From contig CAKRFY010000001.1 of NCBI GenBank assembly GCA_934320895.1, positions 62,001 to 126,000 of the forward strand: 64,000 nucleotides of DNA, read 5' to 3'. The position numbers and the translations under genes were made by a program. Source of the DNA: an uncultured Lachnospiraceae bacterium. Its GTDB lineage: Bacteria > Bacillota > Clostridia > Lachnospirales > Lachnospiraceae. Below, piece after piece: positions 27,548 to 36,660 of this stretch; the first letter of the stretch is position 1, and each line of letters starts with the position of its first letter. Under the pieces are notes generated by a model, which was not told the DNA's origin, searched no databases, and saw only the letters and a program-made list of their open reading frames with translations.

Positions 27548-27552
27548 GAAAT

Positions 27553-28398
27553 TTATATTATCAGGTTTAATTTTTCTATCCTCTTTTGATGTTCCATATA
27601 CGATTCTTTAAGATATATTCTCGTAGTTTCCACGCTGCTATGCCCTAATATATCAGCTAATTTAGAAATATCTTTATAAATAGAATAAAATGTTCTTGCA
27701 AATAAATGTCTTAAATTATGAGGAAATACCTTTTCTCTCGGTATATTAGCAATATCACACAACTTTTTCATCTCTCTCCAGATCCATGTCCTATCAACCG
27801 ATTTTCCTTTAGATGTTTTAAATACTATACCATACTGAATTTTCTGCTTCCTTATATATCTCAGTAACTTTACCTGCAAATCTCTGGGTATCAATATCAT
27901 TCTTTCTTTTCCCTTATTATATATAGTAGCTACTCCTCTTTTTACTGCCGATACAGTAATTGCAGATAACTCACTTACACGTATTCCGGTGGCACAGATT
28001 GTCTGTATTATCATTCCTATGCGAATCTTTCCGTTTCTCAAAGCAGTTTCTACTAATTTCTTATACTCCTGTTTTGACAATTCATTACTTTCTGGCATAA
28101 AAACTTCCTTTTGCAGTTTAAATGTTTTTACACGAAATTCGTACCACCCCATAAATTTAAAGAAACGATTTGCTGCAACCAAAAACGAATTTACACTGCT
28201 AGTTTTATAGTCATCGTTCTTTTTCAGATAATCTTTATATTGTATAGCTAATAGTTTTGTCATCTCTTTATTGTCAACAAACTCAACTAACTTTTTAAGA
28301 TCACATATATATTTCTGTATAGTTGCTTTACTTTTTTCCTGTTCATATAAATATTTTTTATATTCTTCCAACATTGCCATTGTTATTTTCTTCTCCAT
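27553..28398 (-). CDS. Tyrosine site-specific recombinase (switch invertase)
   Basis: A 281-residue XerC/D-type recombinase. The N-terminal SAM-like core-binding domain (about 5-85) includes an SKATIQKYICDLKK segment. The catalytic domain has Arg in CATGIRVSEL, the HxxR box in PHNLRHLFAR, His in LGHSSVETT and the nucleophile Tyr in TTRIYLKES. The start is the ATG at 28398 behind GGAGGG. It lies directly beside the 30-bp inverted repeats it most likely recombines. The short length and absence of phage genes argue against a prophage integrase. Confidence 0.9.
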   Translation of the reverse strand: MEKKITMAMLEEYKKYLYEQEKSKATIQKYICDLKKLVEFVDNKEMTKLLAIQYKDYLKKNDDYKTSSVNSFLVAANRFFKFMGWYEFRVKTFKLQKEVFMPESNELSKQEYKKLVETALRNGKIRIGMIIQTICATGIRVSELSAITVSAVKRGVATIYNKGKERMILIPRDLQVKLLRYIRKQKIQYGIVFKTSKGKSVDRTWIWREMKKLCDIANIPREKVFPHNLRHLFARTFYSIYKDISKLADILGHSSVETTRIYLKESYMEHQKRIEKLNLII

Positions 28399-28709
28399 AA
28401 TATCCCTCCATATAAATATACAAACTTTTTTAATCTGCTTTTTCATTAATCCTCTATTCGCATTATATTTTATAATAACTGTCATTAAAATTATAAATAT
28501 AATTACATTATATATTTATTGTTGCCCACATTGGGACAATTTTATTAGATGTCCATTATTATATTGTTATAAATATATTAGAAATATTAATCACATAATA
28601 ATTACAAAAAAAACGATCACAAAAGATAAAAACTTCAAAATTTTGTGACCGTTTCTTTATTTTATTTAATATTATATTGTTGACATTCTTTTTTTCATTT
28701 TGTATACCT
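28399..28709. other. AT-rich region upstream of the recombinase, with a recombinase half-site
   Basis: No gene is visible in this 311-bp stretch. It holds the recombinase promoter (not confidently located), a terminator at 28605-28652 for the gene to the right, and at 28589-28602 the 14-bp sequence AATCACATAATAAT, identical to half of the 30-bp switch repeat and in the same orientation as the right one. Confidence 0.5.
28605..28652 (-). terminator. Terminator after the PD-(D/E)XK transposase-family gene
   Basis: Arms ACGATCACAAAA (28613-28624) and TTTTGTGACCGT (28641-28652) pair with one G-U on the minus strand and are followed by a run of eight Ts. Confidence 0.7.
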
Positions 28710-29666
28710 TTATAGACATGCGGCTGATATTTTCTTAATGATTTCCCTCACATATTCCTCAGATTTTGACACCTTTTTAGCTATATCAGCCACTGACATG
28801 TTACAGTCTGTATATAATGTTTCTATCCTTCCTTCTTCCCTTCCTTCTTCCCTTCCTTCCGCTCTTCCTTCCGCTCTTCCTTCCACTCTTCCTTCCGCTC
28901 TTCCTTCCGCTATTCCTTTCCTCATTCCTCTCTTCATTGCTTGTTCTTCATTCGCCTTTATTTCTTCTTTAAAAAATTCTCTTAATACCTCATTCATAAT
29001 CCCATTACCTCCGTTCTTTATTTTTTTAAATAATTCTGAATTTGACGATACCATTATTCCTAATAATGAATCAACGCAATCTTTTTCGAAAGGCTTTTTT
29101 AATGCTAACGCTTCATCAAAAAACATATCTACAGTGCTTTCATTAAGACCTCTCTTCAATGTCTTTAAAAATATATGTTCTTTTTCTCCAACTTCTGCCG
29201 TGACTACAACTTGTGTTTTTATAAATCCGTCCTTTTCTACATAGTATATTCCACTTGTTTTTTCGTATACTTTGTAACTATTATCTGAAAACCATTTTAA
29301 AAGTTTTTCAGGCTTTCTCTCTCTTACAAATGTAATAGTCATACTGTTTATGTCTATATCACCTACATGCTTTTCACTGCTCTTATACAAGTATGCATAT
29401 GCCATTACTTTAAAATATGTATCTTCATTCAGCGCATCATTTTCTGATTTATATTCCATAATGTTATGCTTTTGAAAAATACGACCTATATCATTTGATA
29501 TTTCAAAATCATCTGATTTCTCCACTACAAGCAAATCTATAAGCAGCGGCTTTCGACTGAGCGGATATTCTCTATGAAATTCCAGCTTATCTGCATATTC
29601 TCTCAATTCCAGTTCCATTGCGGCACAAAATCCTAAATGCCATTGAATATCATTTTCTTTCCCCAT
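28710..29666 (-). CDS. PD-(D/E)XK nuclease family transposase-like protein (Rpn-like)
   Basis: A 318-residue protein of the PDDEXK_2/Rpn superfamily, linked to recombination-promoting nucleases. The nuclease core shows Asp in LLIDLLVVEK and ExK in IMEYKSEND. The C-terminal third carries an EGR repeat (units of AEGR/VEGR/EEGR, about residues 252-280) and a helix-turn-helix-like end (SVADIAKKVSKSEEYVREII). The gene stands alone, upstream of the recombinase, with its own terminator. Such genes are often multi-copy. Intactness suggests activity but mobility is unproven. Confidence 0.8.
   Translation of the reverse strand: MGKENDIQWHLGFCAAMELELREYADKLEFHREYPLSRKPLLIDLLVVEKSDDFEISNDIGRIFQKHNIMEYKSENDALNEDTYFKVMAYAYLYKSSEKHVGDIDINSMTITFVRERKPEKLLKWFSDNSYKVYEKTSGIYYVEKDGFIKTQVVVTAEVGEKEHIFLKTLKRGLNESTVDMFFDEALALKKPFEKDCVDSLLGIMVSSNSELFKKIKNGGNGIMNEVLREFFKEEIKANEEQAMKRGMRKGIAEGRAEGRVEGRAEGRAEGREEGREEGRIETLYTDCNMSVADIAKKVSKSEEYVREIIKKISAACL
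28832..28920. repeat. 12-bp in-frame tandem repeats
   Basis: About seven copies of a 12-bp unit of the type CTTCCTTCCGCT encode successive [AVE]EGR tetrapeptides in the transposase-like gene. Slippage would add or remove four residues without a frameshift. Confidence 0.8.
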
Positions 29667-29735
29667 ACAGTTTCCTCCGTCTATTTAATAAAATAATATC
29701 ATCATTTAACCATTACTGCAACATTTCTTCACAAC

Positions 29736-29775
29736 AAAAAGATGGATTATTACACTACCAATAATCCATCTTTTT
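29736..29775 (-). terminator. Terminator of the sulfate assimilation operon
   Basis: Perfect 16-bp arms (AAAAAGATGGATTATT at 29736-29751 and its complement at 29760-29775) with a T run on either strand, about 25 bp after the Rrf2 gene stop. Confidence 0.85.
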
Positions 29776-29799
29776 TTACTTTTATTCTGTTTTATACCA

Positions 29800-30246
29800 T
29801 CAGATATAATACATCTCATCCGCATCCCTATCTGTATTCGAATATTCATCAGCCAGTTTTCTGAGCGTTACATTTTTTATAACTTTTCCTGTCTCATCAT
29901 TTATGCGGTCTATGACAAGTCTCTGAAGTGCTTTTGATATACCTTTGACCATACAGTTTTCAGATATTTCCTCATCTTCTATCTTATAATCACCTTCCAC
30001 CGCATTTAAAACATCCTCAACGCTTATGTCTGTGGATGGTCTTGCAAGAAGATAACCTCCATTTATACCTGCCACACTTTTTACAATACCGGAGCGTTTT
30101 AGATTTGAAAAAATCTGCTCAAGGTATTTGGTAGATATATCATTTTCTTTTGCAATCTTGCTTAGTGTCATTTTTTCCTTGTCGCTGTTAAGCGAAAGAT
30201 AAACCAATGCTCTTAACGCATATCTGCCTCTCTTGGATAATTTCAT
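29800..30246 (-). CDS. Rrf2-family transcriptional regulator (CymR-like)
   Basis: A 148-residue winged-helix regulator. The N-terminal MKLSKRGRYALRALVYLSL and the segment ISTKYLEQIFSNLKRSGIV with SVAGINGGYLLARP are typical of Rrf2/CymR. There is one Cys (ENCMVKG), not the three-Cys cluster of IscR, so iron-sulfur sensing is unlikely. CymR relatives repress sulfur and cysteine genes. I chose the ATG at 30246 behind GGAGGG. It is the last gene of the sulfate operon, so autoregulation through the operator near 35.0 kb is likely. Confidence 0.85.
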   Translation of the reverse strand: MKLSKRGRYALRALVYLSLNSDKEKMTLSKIAKENDISTKYLEQIFSNLKRSGIVKSVAGINGGYLLARPSTDISVEDVLNAVEGDYKIEDEEISENCMVKGISKALQRLVIDRINDETGKVIKNVTLRKLADEYSNTDRDADEMYYI

Positions 30247-30341
30247 ATCTAACAAACCCTCCATATTTTATAACTTTTATTTACTGTCAAATTTAATCGA
30301 TAGTGTATAATCTGACATTCTGTATTAAGCTATTGTTCTCT

Positions 30342-31985
30342 TCAAATAAAGTCGCCGTTTCCGGATACTCTTACATCATATGCTGAAAGCTCATCAATAT
30401 ACTTAACAATCTCATCTGTCTCAACCTTTAAGTTCTCAGGAAGCACATGATAATATTCTTCACTTGCTATTCTTACTGTAGATGCATATTTTTCTTCTAC
30501 AAGAAGCAATGTGATAACACCTGCATGGTGAAGATGCTTGATTACATCTGAAATATTTTCTTCTGAACCTGGAGCATAGAGGTATGTATGCTTACCCTGA
30601 ATCGAAAGTTCTTTTTCCACTTTTTCAAGAAGGCTTCTTGTTACGCCCTGTCTTTCAACTGGGAATGCTATTGCAACGGCTTTCTGACCGTTTAATGCAG
30701 CTCTTACATTTCTATCAACTTTTCCTGCAAAAAGTCCCTCGCCGCCTTCATTTACCTTTTCAACAACACCACATGCTGATGTCATATTTGTCACACGGTC
30801 TATAAGGATAAGTTCTCCAAGTGTCTTATGTTTTTTAAACTCATCTACTACAATTTTGTCTGCAAGTGAGATTGTGCAGAGTGCAATTTCATTCTTTGAA
30901 AGTTTATCCGCTTTCTTTTCCTCACCTGTATTTACATCTACTGTATGAACGATTTCTGTAACGATACCCGGAATCATTTTTGTTCCAAGTTTTACAAAAT
31001 AATTTTTGCCGTTTTCAAGAATGTCATCATCCATCCAGAGAAGTGTTGCTGTGATTGATGATGATACTTTTATGTCAGTATCTTTCTCAAGTACACATCC
31101 TCTTGATACATCAACTTCCCTGTCAAGCTGAATTGTAACAGGCTGTCCTTTTTCAATAGTATCTGCTTTTTTATCTCCTACAAGAAGGCTCTTCACATGT
31201 GCTTTCTCATTGCTTGGAAGAGTTGTGATTTCGTCACCTACGCTGATAGTTCCTGCTTCAACCTGTCCCTGGAAACCTCTGAATGTATGGTTTGGACGGC
31301 TTACTCTCTGTACAGGCATATAGAAACCTTTTTCTGTTGTCTTCTCTTCAACATCAACATTCTCAAGATACTCAAGAAGTGGAACCCCTGTATACCATGG
31401 TGTGTTTTCTGATTTTGTTGTAATGTTATCCCCTTCTGTTGCTGAAACTGGAATGATAACATAGTTTGCAAGGTCAAGTTCCTTTGCAAGCTCAGCTATC
31501 TGGGCTTCAATCTCTTTAAATCTGTCTTCACTGTAATCTACAAGATCCATCTTGTTTACAGCAAATACAAAGTATTTGATTCCCATAAGTTCACATATGC
31601 GTGCATGTCTTCTTGTCTGTACTAAAACACCCTGCTTTGCATCTATAAGTATAACCGATAAATCTGCAAATGATGCACCTACCGCCATATTTCTTGTGTA
31701 TTCTTCATGTCCTGGTGTATCTGCAACGATAAAGCTGCGATTGTCAGTTGTAAAATAACGGTATGCAACATCTATAGTAATACCCTGCTCTCTCTCCGCC
31801 ATAAGTCCGTCAAGAAGAAGTGAGTAGTCGATCTTTCCTTCTCTGCTTCCAACCTTTGAATCAAGCTCAAGTGATTTTTCCTGGTCAGCATAAAGTAATT
31901 TTGAATCATATAATATATGGCCTATAAGTGTAGATTTTCCATCATCCACGCTTCCGCATGTAATAAATTTTAATAATCCTTTCAT
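30342..31985 (-). CDS. cysN: Sulfate adenylyltransferase subunit 1 (GTPase)
   Basis: A 547-residue GTP-dependent subunit that with CysD makes adenosine 5'-phosphosulfate (APS) from ATP and sulfate. The GTPase motifs are GSVDDGKSTLIGH, DTPGHEEYTRNM and NKMD, followed by EF-Tu-like domains 2 and 3. The C-terminal 120 residues look like a shrunken APS-kinase-like domain without a P-loop. The start is the ATG at 31985 behind AAGGAGGG, one base after the cysD stop codon. It belongs to the apr-cys operon. Confidence 0.93.
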   Translation of the reverse strand: MKGLLKFITCGSVDDGKSTLIGHILYDSKLLYADQEKSLELDSKVGSREGKIDYSLLLDGLMAEREQGITIDVAYRYFTTDNRSFIVADTPGHEEYTRNMAVGASFADLSVILIDAKQGVLVQTRRHARICELMGIKYFVFAVNKMDLVDYSEDRFKEIEAQIAELAKELDLANYVIIPVSATEGDNITTKSENTPWYTGVPLLEYLENVDVEEKTTEKGFYMPVQRVSRPNHTFRGFQGQVEAGTISVGDEITTLPSNEKAHVKSLLVGDKKADTIEKGQPVTIQLDREVDVSRGCVLEKDTDIKVSSSITATLLWMDDDILENGKNYFVKLGTKMIPGIVTEIVHTVDVNTGEEKKADKLSKNEIALCTISLADKIVVDEFKKHKTLGELILIDRVTNMTSACGVVEKVNEGGEGLFAGKVDRNVRAALNGQKAVAIAFPVERQGVTRSLLEKVEKELSIQGKHTYLYAPGSEENISDVIKHLHHAGVITLLLVEEKYASTVRIASEEYYHVLPENLKVETDEIVKYIDELSAYDVRVSGNGDFI

Positions 31986-31986
31986 C

Positions 31987-32886
31987 CTAGAAATAACCCT
32001 CCTTCTTTCTTCTTTCCATGCTGCCTGCTGCCTCATGGTCAATAACACGGCTTGTTCTCTCTGACTCTACCGCACTAAGTGTCTCCTCAATAATCTCATC
32101 AAGTGTCTCTGCGTCTGACTCAACACCACCTGTAAGAGGATAGCAGCCAAGTGTACGGAAACGAACTTTCTTGTACTCGATCTTCTCGCCTGGTCTAAGC
32201 TTAAGTCTATCATCATCAACCATGATAATATTTCCGTCTCTCTCAATGACAGGACGCTCTTTTGCAAAATAAAGTGAAGGTATTTCAATATTTTCTCTCT
32301 TTATATACTGCCAGATATCCTTTTCTGTCCAGTTTGAAAGTGGGAATGCTCTTACTTCCTCACCCTTAAATATCTTACTATTGAAAAGTTTCCACATCTC
32401 AGGACGCTGGTTCTTAGGATCCCACGCATGTGCTTCATTTCTGAATGAGAAAATTCTCTCTTTTGCACGTGATTTTTCTTCATCTCGTCTGCCGCCACCA
32501 AACGCTGCTGTAAACTGATATTTATCAAGTGCCTGCTTAAGAGCCTGTGTCTTCATGATATCTGTATAAGCAGAACCATGGTCAAAAGGATTTATCCCTT
32601 TCTTAACACCATCCTCATTTGTGTATACTATAAGGTCAATACCAAGCTTCTTTGCCATTCTGTCACGAAACTCTATCATTTCCTTAAATTTCCATGTTGT
32701 ATCTACATGAAGAAATGGAAATGGTGGTTTCTCCGGATAAAATGCTTTCATTGCAAGATGAAGCATTACTGAGCTGTCTTTACCGATTGAGTAAAGCATT
32801 ACCGGCTTTTCAAATTCTGCCGCCACTTCTCTTATTATGTAGATTGCCTCTGCCTCTAATTCATCAAGATGAGATAAATTTCCCAT
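31987..32886 (-). CDS. cysD: Sulfate adenylyltransferase subunit 2
   Basis: A 299-residue PP-loop ATP sulfurylase subunit. The PP-loop is [13 protein letters not shown], and the segments [26 protein letters not shown] and [11 protein letters not shown] are conserved in CysD. It forms APS with CysN. GGAGG precedes the ATG, and the stop is directly followed by the cysN start. It is preceded by the ferredoxin gene of APS reductase, so APS made here is reduced directly. Confidence 0.95.
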   Translation of the reverse strand: MGNLSHLDELEAEAIYIIREVAAEFEKPVMLYSIGKDSSVMLHLAMKAFYPEKPPFPFLHVDTTWKFKEMIEFRDRMAKKLGIDLIVYTNEDGVKKGINPFDHGSAYTDIMKTQALKQALDKYQFTAAFGGGRRDEEKSRAKERIFSFRNEAHAWDPKNQRPEMWKLFNSKIFKGEEVRAFPLSNWTEKDIWQYIKRENIEIPSLYFAKERPVIERDGNIIMVDDDRLKLRPGEKIEYKKVRFRTLGCYPLTGGVESDAETLDEIIEETLSAVESERTSRVIDHEAAGSMERRKKEGYF

Positions 32887-32908
32887 AACGAACCTCCTGT
32901 TCCTTTTA

Positions 32909-33223
32909 TCAATATTTGTTAGCGTCTTTTTTGTTTATAATTATCTCTTCTACACTTCCATCAGCCTTTGTAATCGTCCATGTATTTATATCTCCCTTAG
33001 ATGATACAGATAAGACGCTGCCTGCGCCTCCTACATCAGCTCCAAGGAAAAAGTCGATTGCATTTATCTTACACTCCTTTATGCAGGATGTACATCCCCA
33101 ACAATCTCTCTCATGCTTTATAAAAGCTTTTCCACTTTCATTTTTTTTAATCAGATTTCCCGGACAGGCCTCTATACAAAGTCCGCATCCGACACATTTT
33201 TCATCATTTATCCGAATGCTCAT
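32909..33223 (-). CDS. Ferredoxin-like APS reductase subunit (AprB-like)
   Basis: A 104-residue protein with two 4Fe-4S clusters: [13 protein letters not shown] and [12 protein letters not shown]. It should pass electrons to the flavoprotein AprA. It is shorter than dissimilatory AprB, as in assimilatory clostridial systems. It overlaps the end of the aprA-like gene by 20 bp, so expression is coupled. GGAGG precedes the ATG. Confidence 0.88.
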   Translation of the reverse strand: MSIRINDEKCVGCGLCIEACPGNLIKKNESGKAFIKHERDCWGCTSCIKECKINAIDFFLGADVGGAGSVLSVSSKGDINTWTITKADGSVEEIIINKKDANKY

Positions 33224-34928
33224 AAACCTTACCTCCTGTCACTAAATCTCTGTAAATAATCTTTATCTTTCCATTTTCATATCTTGAATTTACGTATTTG
33301 AGATAATCATCGCTTTTATCAGGATAATCCAAATTTTCGGCAAAACTGTGCCATCTCGTCTCTTTTCTGGCTTTTAAATGCTCGATCAGGACTTTACATA
33401 CGACTAATCTCTCTTTTAACTCATAAATTCTAAGCAGATCGTCCATATCATCCGCATGAAGATTTACTGAAAGTTTTTCTATATCATCAATCTTTCTCTT
33501 TGCGATTTCAAGTCTGCTTTCATTGTACTCATAGTTTGTGCTGATACCGCCTGCATACTGATCCATTATCTTCTGCATGGTCTCCTCAAGCTGCTCTGTG
33601 TCGATAAACCCTTTAGGATTTAAAAAATATTTTTCATACTCAGCTTTTTTCTCATCTATTGATGCATCACTACCATCAATAACTTTTACTGCTGAACCGT
33701 TTCCAGCCTTTATATCCTTATCTGAAGCAGCCAGCTCCTTAACATACTCTGCAACTGATTTTGCCGCTATCTCACCTTCAACCAAAGCTCCTGTCACATA
33801 TTTCTGTGGACATCCTCCTGCAACATCACCAGCTGCATAAAGTCCTGTAATAGTTGTCTTTCTGTTATTGTCTATCCAATAGCCACTTGCTGTATGACCA
33901 CCTACTATATATGGTTCAGTTCCCTCTATCTCGACATTCTCATTTTTTGGTCCTCTGCCTGACTCTATCCACTTAAGTGTCTGGCTCGGTGCCATATTAA
34001 GATATGCCTTGTAAAGATCACTTTGCTGTTCATCTGATATCTCATCTGTCTTTAAGTAACATGGACCCCTGCCTTCTTTGTTCTCTGTTACTGTACCATA
34101 GAGACGCTGCGATGTTGTAATACCATATTTATCCTCATATATCTCACCATCAGAATTTAACTGCTTCGCATGAACTCCCTGTGCTATCGTTCCTGTAGGT
34201 GCTATCGTATCTTTACATCTAAGTGCTATAAAACGCATCTCAAATGTTGTCATCTCGGCTCCAGCCTTGATTCCCATAGCATATCCTGCTCCCGTATTGA
34301 ACGGTGGATACCACATCTTATGTCTTGAAAATCCCGGATTATTAGGCCTGTAAAGACCTGACGCACCACCTGTCGCACAGATAACTGCTTTTGCATTTAT
34401 CTTATAAGCTGTTTTATCATTTACATCAAATCCATAAGCACCTTTTACTACACCATCTTCAACTATATAGTCTGTAATGTTTACATGATTTATAACCTTT
34501 GTATTCTGAAGACTTTTTACTGCGTCCGCAAGAATAGGCTTGATATTTTCGCCATTTATTTTTATATTACGGTTTCCCCTTGCAACATATTTGCCATCTT
34601 TATCTTTTAAAATAACAAGACCAAGACGTTCCATATGTGCTGTAACTTCATTTAGTCTTTCTGACATGGAAAGAAGTAAATCCTCTCTGACTATACCATC
34701 AGCATCCTTCTTGGCATAGTCAACATAATCCTGCGGAACATGTCCTTCAGTTATATAAGCATTTATGGCATTTACACCAGCCGCCAGACATCCGCTTCGC
34801 TTAATATTAGCTTTCTCAACAATAAGGACTTTTACATCCTTTTCCTGTCCGAGTGTAATCGCAGCATAACAACCTGCTGTGCCACCACCGACAATTAACA
34901 CATCGGTTGTCAGTTCTCTAAACTCCAT
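33204..34928 (-). CDS. FAD-dependent adenylylsulfate reductase alpha subunit (AprA-like)
   Basis: A 574-residue flavoprotein of the fumarate reductase/AprA superfamily. The FAD-binding motif is VLIVGGGTAGCYAA at the N-terminus; GGASGLYRPNN, YPPFNTGAGYAMG and YAAGDVAGG are further hallmarks. It reduces APS to sulfite and AMP. The protein is shorter than the roughly 630-660 residues of dissimilatory AprA, in line with an assimilatory role. It is the first gene of the operon, behind a strong promoter at about 35.0 kb. Confidence 0.88.
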   Translation of the reverse strand: MEFRELTTDVLIVGGGTAGCYAAITLGQEKDVKVLIVEKANIKRSGCLAAGVNAINAYITEGHVPQDYVDYAKKDADGIVREDLLLSMSERLNEVTAHMERLGLVILKDKDGKYVARGNRNIKINGENIKPILADAVKSLQNTKVINHVNITDYIVEDGVVKGAYGFDVNDKTAYKINAKAVICATGGASGLYRPNNPGFSRHKMWYPPFNTGAGYAMGIKAGAEMTTFEMRFIALRCKDTIAPTGTIAQGVHAKQLNSDGEIYEDKYGITTSQRLYGTVTENKEGRGPCYLKTDEISDEQQSDLYKAYLNMAPSQTLKWIESGRGPKNENVEIEGTEPYIVGGHTASGYWIDNNRKTTITGLYAAGDVAGGCPQKYVTGALVEGEIAAKSVAEYVKELAASDKDIKAGNGSAVKVIDGSDASIDEKKAEYEKYFLNPKGFIDTEQLEETMQKIMDQYAGGISTNYEYNESRLEIAKRKIDDIEKLSVNLHADDMDDLLRIYELKERLVVCKVLIEHLKARKETRWHSFAENLDYPDKSDDYLKYVNSRYENGKIKIIYRDLVTGGKVYEHSDK

Positions 34929-34993
34929 TGGGTAACCCCCTTATTTTTCGTATTTCCTACTTTTTCTATATGTTTTGGTAGTCCATGGCTATA

Positions 34994-35022
34994 ACTATAC
35001 CCTACTTTTCCTATCATGTCAA
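34994..35022 (-). promoter_or_regulatory. Promoter of the sulfate assimilation operon
   Basis: On the minus strand TTGACA (35017-35022), 17 bp, TATAGT (34994-34999): near-consensus, about 66 bp before the aprA-like start codon. The region 34929-35056 contains no gene. Confidence 0.8.
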
Positions 35023-35028
35023 TAGGAA
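35008..35028. promoter_or_regulatory. Candidate CymR-like operator over the -35
   Basis: Inverted repeat TTCCTAT (35008-35014) and ATAGGAA (35022-35028) with a 7-bp spacer covers the -35 and part of the spacer. It fits an Rrf2-family dimer site and would repress by blocking polymerase. Assignment to the Rrf2 gene at 29.8 kb is inferred from operon membership. Confidence 0.55.
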
Positions 35029-35056
35029 TTATGTAAAATCTTTAAATTATATAAAA

Positions 35057-35095
35057 AAGACTGTTACCCCGACACTTCTTGCAGATAACAGTCTT
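35057..35095 (-). terminator. Terminator after the fibronectin-III-like gene
   Basis: Perfect 10-bp arms AAGACTGTTA (35057-35066) and TAACAGTCTT (35086-35095), followed by a T run on the minus strand, 35 bp after the stop codon. Confidence 0.8.
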
Positions 35096-35129
35096 ATTAC
35101 CTTTTATATTATCAATATATATACTCTTA

Positions 35130-36350
35130 TTAATACATATAAAAACTATATGTATTTACTAGATCACTCTTATTAGTATTTTTACCTGATTTTGCATTTG
35201 TAAGAATTCTTATATAATAAGTTTTGTGTGTTTTAAGTTTACTTTTACCACACTTTTTTATCGTAACACTTGTACTTTTTGTTGATTTGATTTTTTTAAA
35301 TCCAGCTTCTTGGCTTGTTGATATCATGACTGTGTAACCTGAAGCATTTTTAACACTTGACCAGCTAAGTTTAACATTTTTTTTATTAACTTGTGCTGAT
35401 ATTTTTGAAGATAAGCCAAAATATCTGTAAGTACTCCATGCACTATAGGCCTTTTTATTATTATCACATTCTACATATGTACGAATTCTGTAACGATAAA
35501 AAGTTCCATTAAGATTCTTTAACTCAACAGTATCTCCACTTCCTGTACATGTTCTCTTATTTTTTCCTGAAGGAGTCTGAAGCTGAACCTGTACACCATC
35601 ATATGAACCGACCGCTGAATCGGCAAAAATACCAATCTTATAATCATCCAGATTGTACCAGATATTAGTAAAACCAAAATTATCTTTTTCAACTTTATTT
35701 GTAAGTGTTTTAGCCGACCAGCCACTAACATAAACAGACGATGACTTTGCAACAAATCCTGTTGTCTCTGCTTTACGACAAGGATAACATTTTACATCAT
35801 AGCTTGTTCCTGCATTAAGAGATGCTGATGTTTTTATAGTACTCGTAGTACTTTCACCTATCTGAAAATCTCCTGTATATATCTGATACATATTAGCACC
35901 AATAACATCTGAGCTTTTCATTGTTATACTTTTAGTCGTTGCGCCGCTCTGAATAAGAGTCATTCCATCTGTACTTGGTGCAGTAACTACTTCAACTGGA
36001 TTTGACCAACCTGAAACTGGTGTCTGTGTATTAGTTTTATCAATCTTCCATGAAGCAACAGAAAAGCTTCCCACTCTGGCATAATAAGTGCTTCCTGCCG
36101 TCAGATTATAAACTGTATCTGATGTAGATGATGTCGTTTCCATTGTATACCATGCTGTGCCATCCTGACTAAACTGAATAGCATAACTCTTAGCCCCAAG
36201 ATCCGTATTCCACTGAAGGCTTACACTTGTAGTTTTTCCCTCTGTCTGCATGATACCAGTTACTGCTGCACTACTGTCTGCTTTAGAGAAAGCAAGCACA
36301 CCTGCTGTAATAGCAACTGTAGCCATCAGAAATTTAATTGTTTTTTTCAT
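35130..36350 (-). CDS. Secreted fibronectin-III-like protein
   Basis: A 406-residue exported protein. The signal peptide is MKKTIKFLMATVAITAGVLAF followed by the SSAAV cleavage region. About four FN3-like beta-sandwich repeats follow, with repeating patterns SLQWNTDLGAKSYAIQ, AGSTYYARV and NVKLSWSSVKNASGYTVMI. No catalytic domain, LPXTG or SLH anchor is visible. The start is the ATG at 36350 behind AAGGAGG; upstream in-frame ATGs lack a signal peptide context. It probably acts in adhesion or as an extracellular scaffold. Confidence 0.8.
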   Translation of the reverse strand: MKKTIKFLMATVAITAGVLAFSKADSSAAVTGIMQTEGKTTSVSLQWNTDLGAKSYAIQFSQDGTAWYTMETTSSTSDTVYNLTAGSTYYARVGSFSVASWKIDKTNTQTPVSGWSNPVEVVTAPSTDGMTLIQSGATTKSITMKSSDVIGANMYQIYTGDFQIGESTTSTIKTSASLNAGTSYDVKCYPCRKAETTGFVAKSSSVYVSGWSAKTLTNKVEKDNFGFTNIWYNLDDYKIGIFADSAVGSYDGVQVQLQTPSGKNKRTCTGSGDTVELKNLNGTFYRYRIRTYVECDNNKKAYSAWSTYRYFGLSSKISAQVNKKNVKLSWSSVKNASGYTVMISTSQEAGFKKIKSTKSTSVTIKKCGKSKLKTHKTYYIRILTNAKSGKNTNKSDLVNTYSFYMY

Positions 36351-36660
36351 TTTCATCCTCCTTGCAATTTTCATTTCTGCATTATATATCTGTATAACTT
36401 TCAAATAATCTGAGATTTTTTCTAATTTACCTTTGAAAATGTTATACATTATAACAATACACAATTTACCATTTTATGTCAATCAGATGTTTTGCGCTGA
36501 ACTATTCTCACTGTGGTTATTTTAACGCAAAGATTGATATATACTTTTTTATTTTTTGAACAGTGTTTGAAGGTGCCTTATACTCTGGATTTTGCTGTTG
36601 CGAAATCTATTATTTATTTTTGCATGACTTTTTTATACCGATACCGTAAAAATTTATGGC

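Noticed and set aside
27553-28398. The recombinase as a prophage or ICE integrase
   Set aside because: No phage, conjugation or attachment-site features are present, and the gene lies by inverted repeats rather than at a tRNA.
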